Source of the DNA: GCA-2717185 sp047517345
GTDB taxonomy: Bacteria > Pseudomonadota > Alphaproteobacteria > UBA8366 > GCA-2717185
Direction of reading: 5' to 3'
Length of the DNA: 21,876 nt
Assembly (NCBI GenBank): GCA_047517345.1
Contig: JAKZTB010000127.1
Coordinates: forward strand, 1-21,876
Shown: positions 21,069 through 21,876 of the stretch, one piece after another
Layout of the letters: each line of letters begins with the position of its first letter
How positions within the stretch are numbered: the stretch's first letter is position 1
Notes under the pieces: generated by a model
What the model was told of the DNA's origin: nothing
Databases searched by the model: none
The model's input: the letters and a program-made list of their open reading frames with translations, nothing else
Program-made: the position numbers and the translations under genes

Positions 21069-21788
21069 TCACACTGCGCCGTTGCCGACGCTCATGCCGC
21101 CGCAGACGTAGAGGACCTGCCCGGTCACGTAGGATGCGTCGTCGGAGAGCAGGAATGCGATGGGCCCGGCGATCTCCTCGGGTTCGCCGCCGCGCCGCAA
21201 CGGCACGTTGCGCATCACCGCCGCCAGCTTGTCTGAACCTTCCGGATGGTTGCGCTTGAACAGCTCCGTCGCGACCGGTCCCGGCGCCACCGCATTGACG
21301 GTAATGCCGTGCTGCGCCAGCTCCAACGCCCAGGTCCGGGTGAAGCCGATGGTCCCCGCCTTCGCCGCCGCATAGGCCGTGCGCTCCTCCTTACCGAGCA
21401 CGGCCCGGCTGGAGATGTTGACGATCCCGCCCTTGCCCTTGCGTTTCATCGACGGGATGCAGGCCTGGGTGCATTGCAGCGCCGCGGTGAGATTGACGGC
21501 GACTACGCTGTCGAAGGACTCCAACGAGGTATCCTCGAGCGGCTCCGGCAACGAAAAGCCCGCATTGTTGACCAAATTGTCGATTTCGTACGCGGCCGTG
21601 ATCTCGGCCATCGCCTCGGCCGTCGCGGCGCGGTCGGTCAGATCGACCGAATAGAACGGCCCCGGCGCGTCGTTCGGCGTGGTCCGCGCGATGCCGATGA
21701 CCAGATGTCCGTCAGCCGCGAGCCGCGCCGCGGTCGCCTTGCCGATCCCTTTCGAGGTTCCCGTCACCAACGTCACCGGCTGTGCCAT
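21069..21788 (-). CDS. SDR family oxidoreductase
   Basis: A 239-aa classical short-chain dehydrogenase/reductase. The cofactor loop T-G-T-S-K-G-I-G is at 9-16, N-N-A-G at 74-77, Ser at 126-127 in N-I-S-S, and Y139-A-A-A-K143 completes the Ser-Tyr-Lys catalytic set. P-G-P-V-A-T-E-L-F after strand 6 and the terminal V-T-G-Q-V-L-Y-V-C-G-G-M-S fit FabG-like 3-oxoacyl or 3-hydroxyacyl reductases. R35 just after strand 2 suggests NADP(H) preference, a weak indicator. AAAGGA before the ATG at 21788 is the ribosome binding site. It is the first gene of a minus-strand group with MaoC (67-bp gap) and the CitE-like lyase. Substrate is probably a CoA ester in the same pathway. Confidence 0.93.
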   Translation of the reverse strand: MAQPVTLVTGTSKGIGKATAARLAADGHLVIGIARTTPNDAPGPFYSVDLTDRAATAEAMAEITAAYEIDNLVNNAGFSLPEPLEDTSLESFDSVVAVNLTAALQCTQACIPSMKRKGKGGIVNISSRAVLGKEERTAYAAAKAGTIGFTRTWALELAQHGITVNAVAPGPVATELFKRNHPEGSDKLAAVMRNVPLRRGGEPEEIAGPIAFLLSDDASYVTGQVLYVCGGMSVGNGAV

Positions 21789-21876
21789 TCCACTTCCTTT
21801 CGAATTCCGTCGCGCCGCGAACAGTAGATCATCGCAACCGTGTGAAATAGAGGCGCGATGACCTGAAGTAGATTCC
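21789..21876. other. intergenic sequence at the window end
   Basis: Upstream region of the SDR gene, 88 bp to the window edge. It should contain the promoter of the SDR-MaoC-CitE group, but I see no clear -35/-10 pair or repeat. Confidence 0.3.

Noticed and set aside
1..21876. CRISPR array, tRNA, rRNA or riboswitch
   Set aside because: No regularly spaced direct repeats and no cloverleaf or conserved rRNA segments were seen in reading the intergenic regions; gaps are mostly under 150 bp.

Overview
The window is high-GC DNA with tightly packed genes, frequent 4-bp ATGA/GTGA start-stop overlaps and several GTG or TTG starts. The gene content fits a Gram-negative, probably marine or soil alphaproteobacterium-like bacterium: CaiB/BaiF CoA-transferase, TauD-type dioxygenases, an acyl-CoA dehydrogenase, a CitE-like lyase, a MaoC hydratase and an SDR enzyme. 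The taxon is an inference; no rRNA or tRNA gene is present.

Layout. (1) 1-3019: a truncated or damaged PaaI-type thioesterase on the minus strand. Divergent from it is a plus-strand operon of an ECHDC3-like enoyl-CoA hydratase homologue, a CoA-binding protein and O-acetylhomoserine sulfhydrylase (metY). (2) 3146-4965: a cupin and an amidase, plus strand. (3) 14880 down to 4966, minus strand: one unbroken operon of about 9.9 kb. Its order is an FrhB-like F420 hydrogenase/dehydrogenase beta subunit, 2-oxoacid oxidoreductase alpha (gamma-alpha fusion) and beta subunits, then the F420 pathway genes cofE, cofD, cofC and fbiC. The last gene is a two-domain AhpD/carboxymuconolactone-decarboxylase-like protein read through an in-frame TGA. 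(4) 15227-16381: an acyl-CoA dehydrogenase (minus). (5) 16516-19668, plus strand: two tandem TauD paralogues separated by a 156-bp nested palindromic element, then a CaiB/BaiF CoA-transferase. The second TauD carries a frameshift. (6) 19665-21788, minus: CitE-like lyase, MaoC hydratase and SDR oxidoreductase.

The strongest finding is region 3. The TGA at complement(5326-5328) sits exactly where AhpD-family proteins have the second Cys of their C-x2-C-x3-H active site. The reading frame continues with 119 further residues of the domain, and a hairpin resembling a bacterial SECIS element follows the TGA. The gene is therefore best read as a selenoprotein with a C-V-Y-U motif. It is normally overlooked because the frame appears to stop there.

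The same operon makes cofactor F420 and encodes a 2-oxoacid oxidoreductase whose only visible electron-transfer partner is an F420-type FrhB subunit with two 4Fe-4S motifs. I infer a dedicated F420-reducing 2-oxoacid oxidoreductase made together with its own cofactor pathway, with a Sec-containing redox or peroxidatic protein attached. The coupling is inference from families and operon structure.

Other points: a MITE-like element flanked by TA duplications whose removal restores a tight tauD-tauD junction; crotonase, acyl-CoA dehydrogenase and MaoC homologues with changed catalytic residues; and two convergent gene pairs with no room for a terminator.
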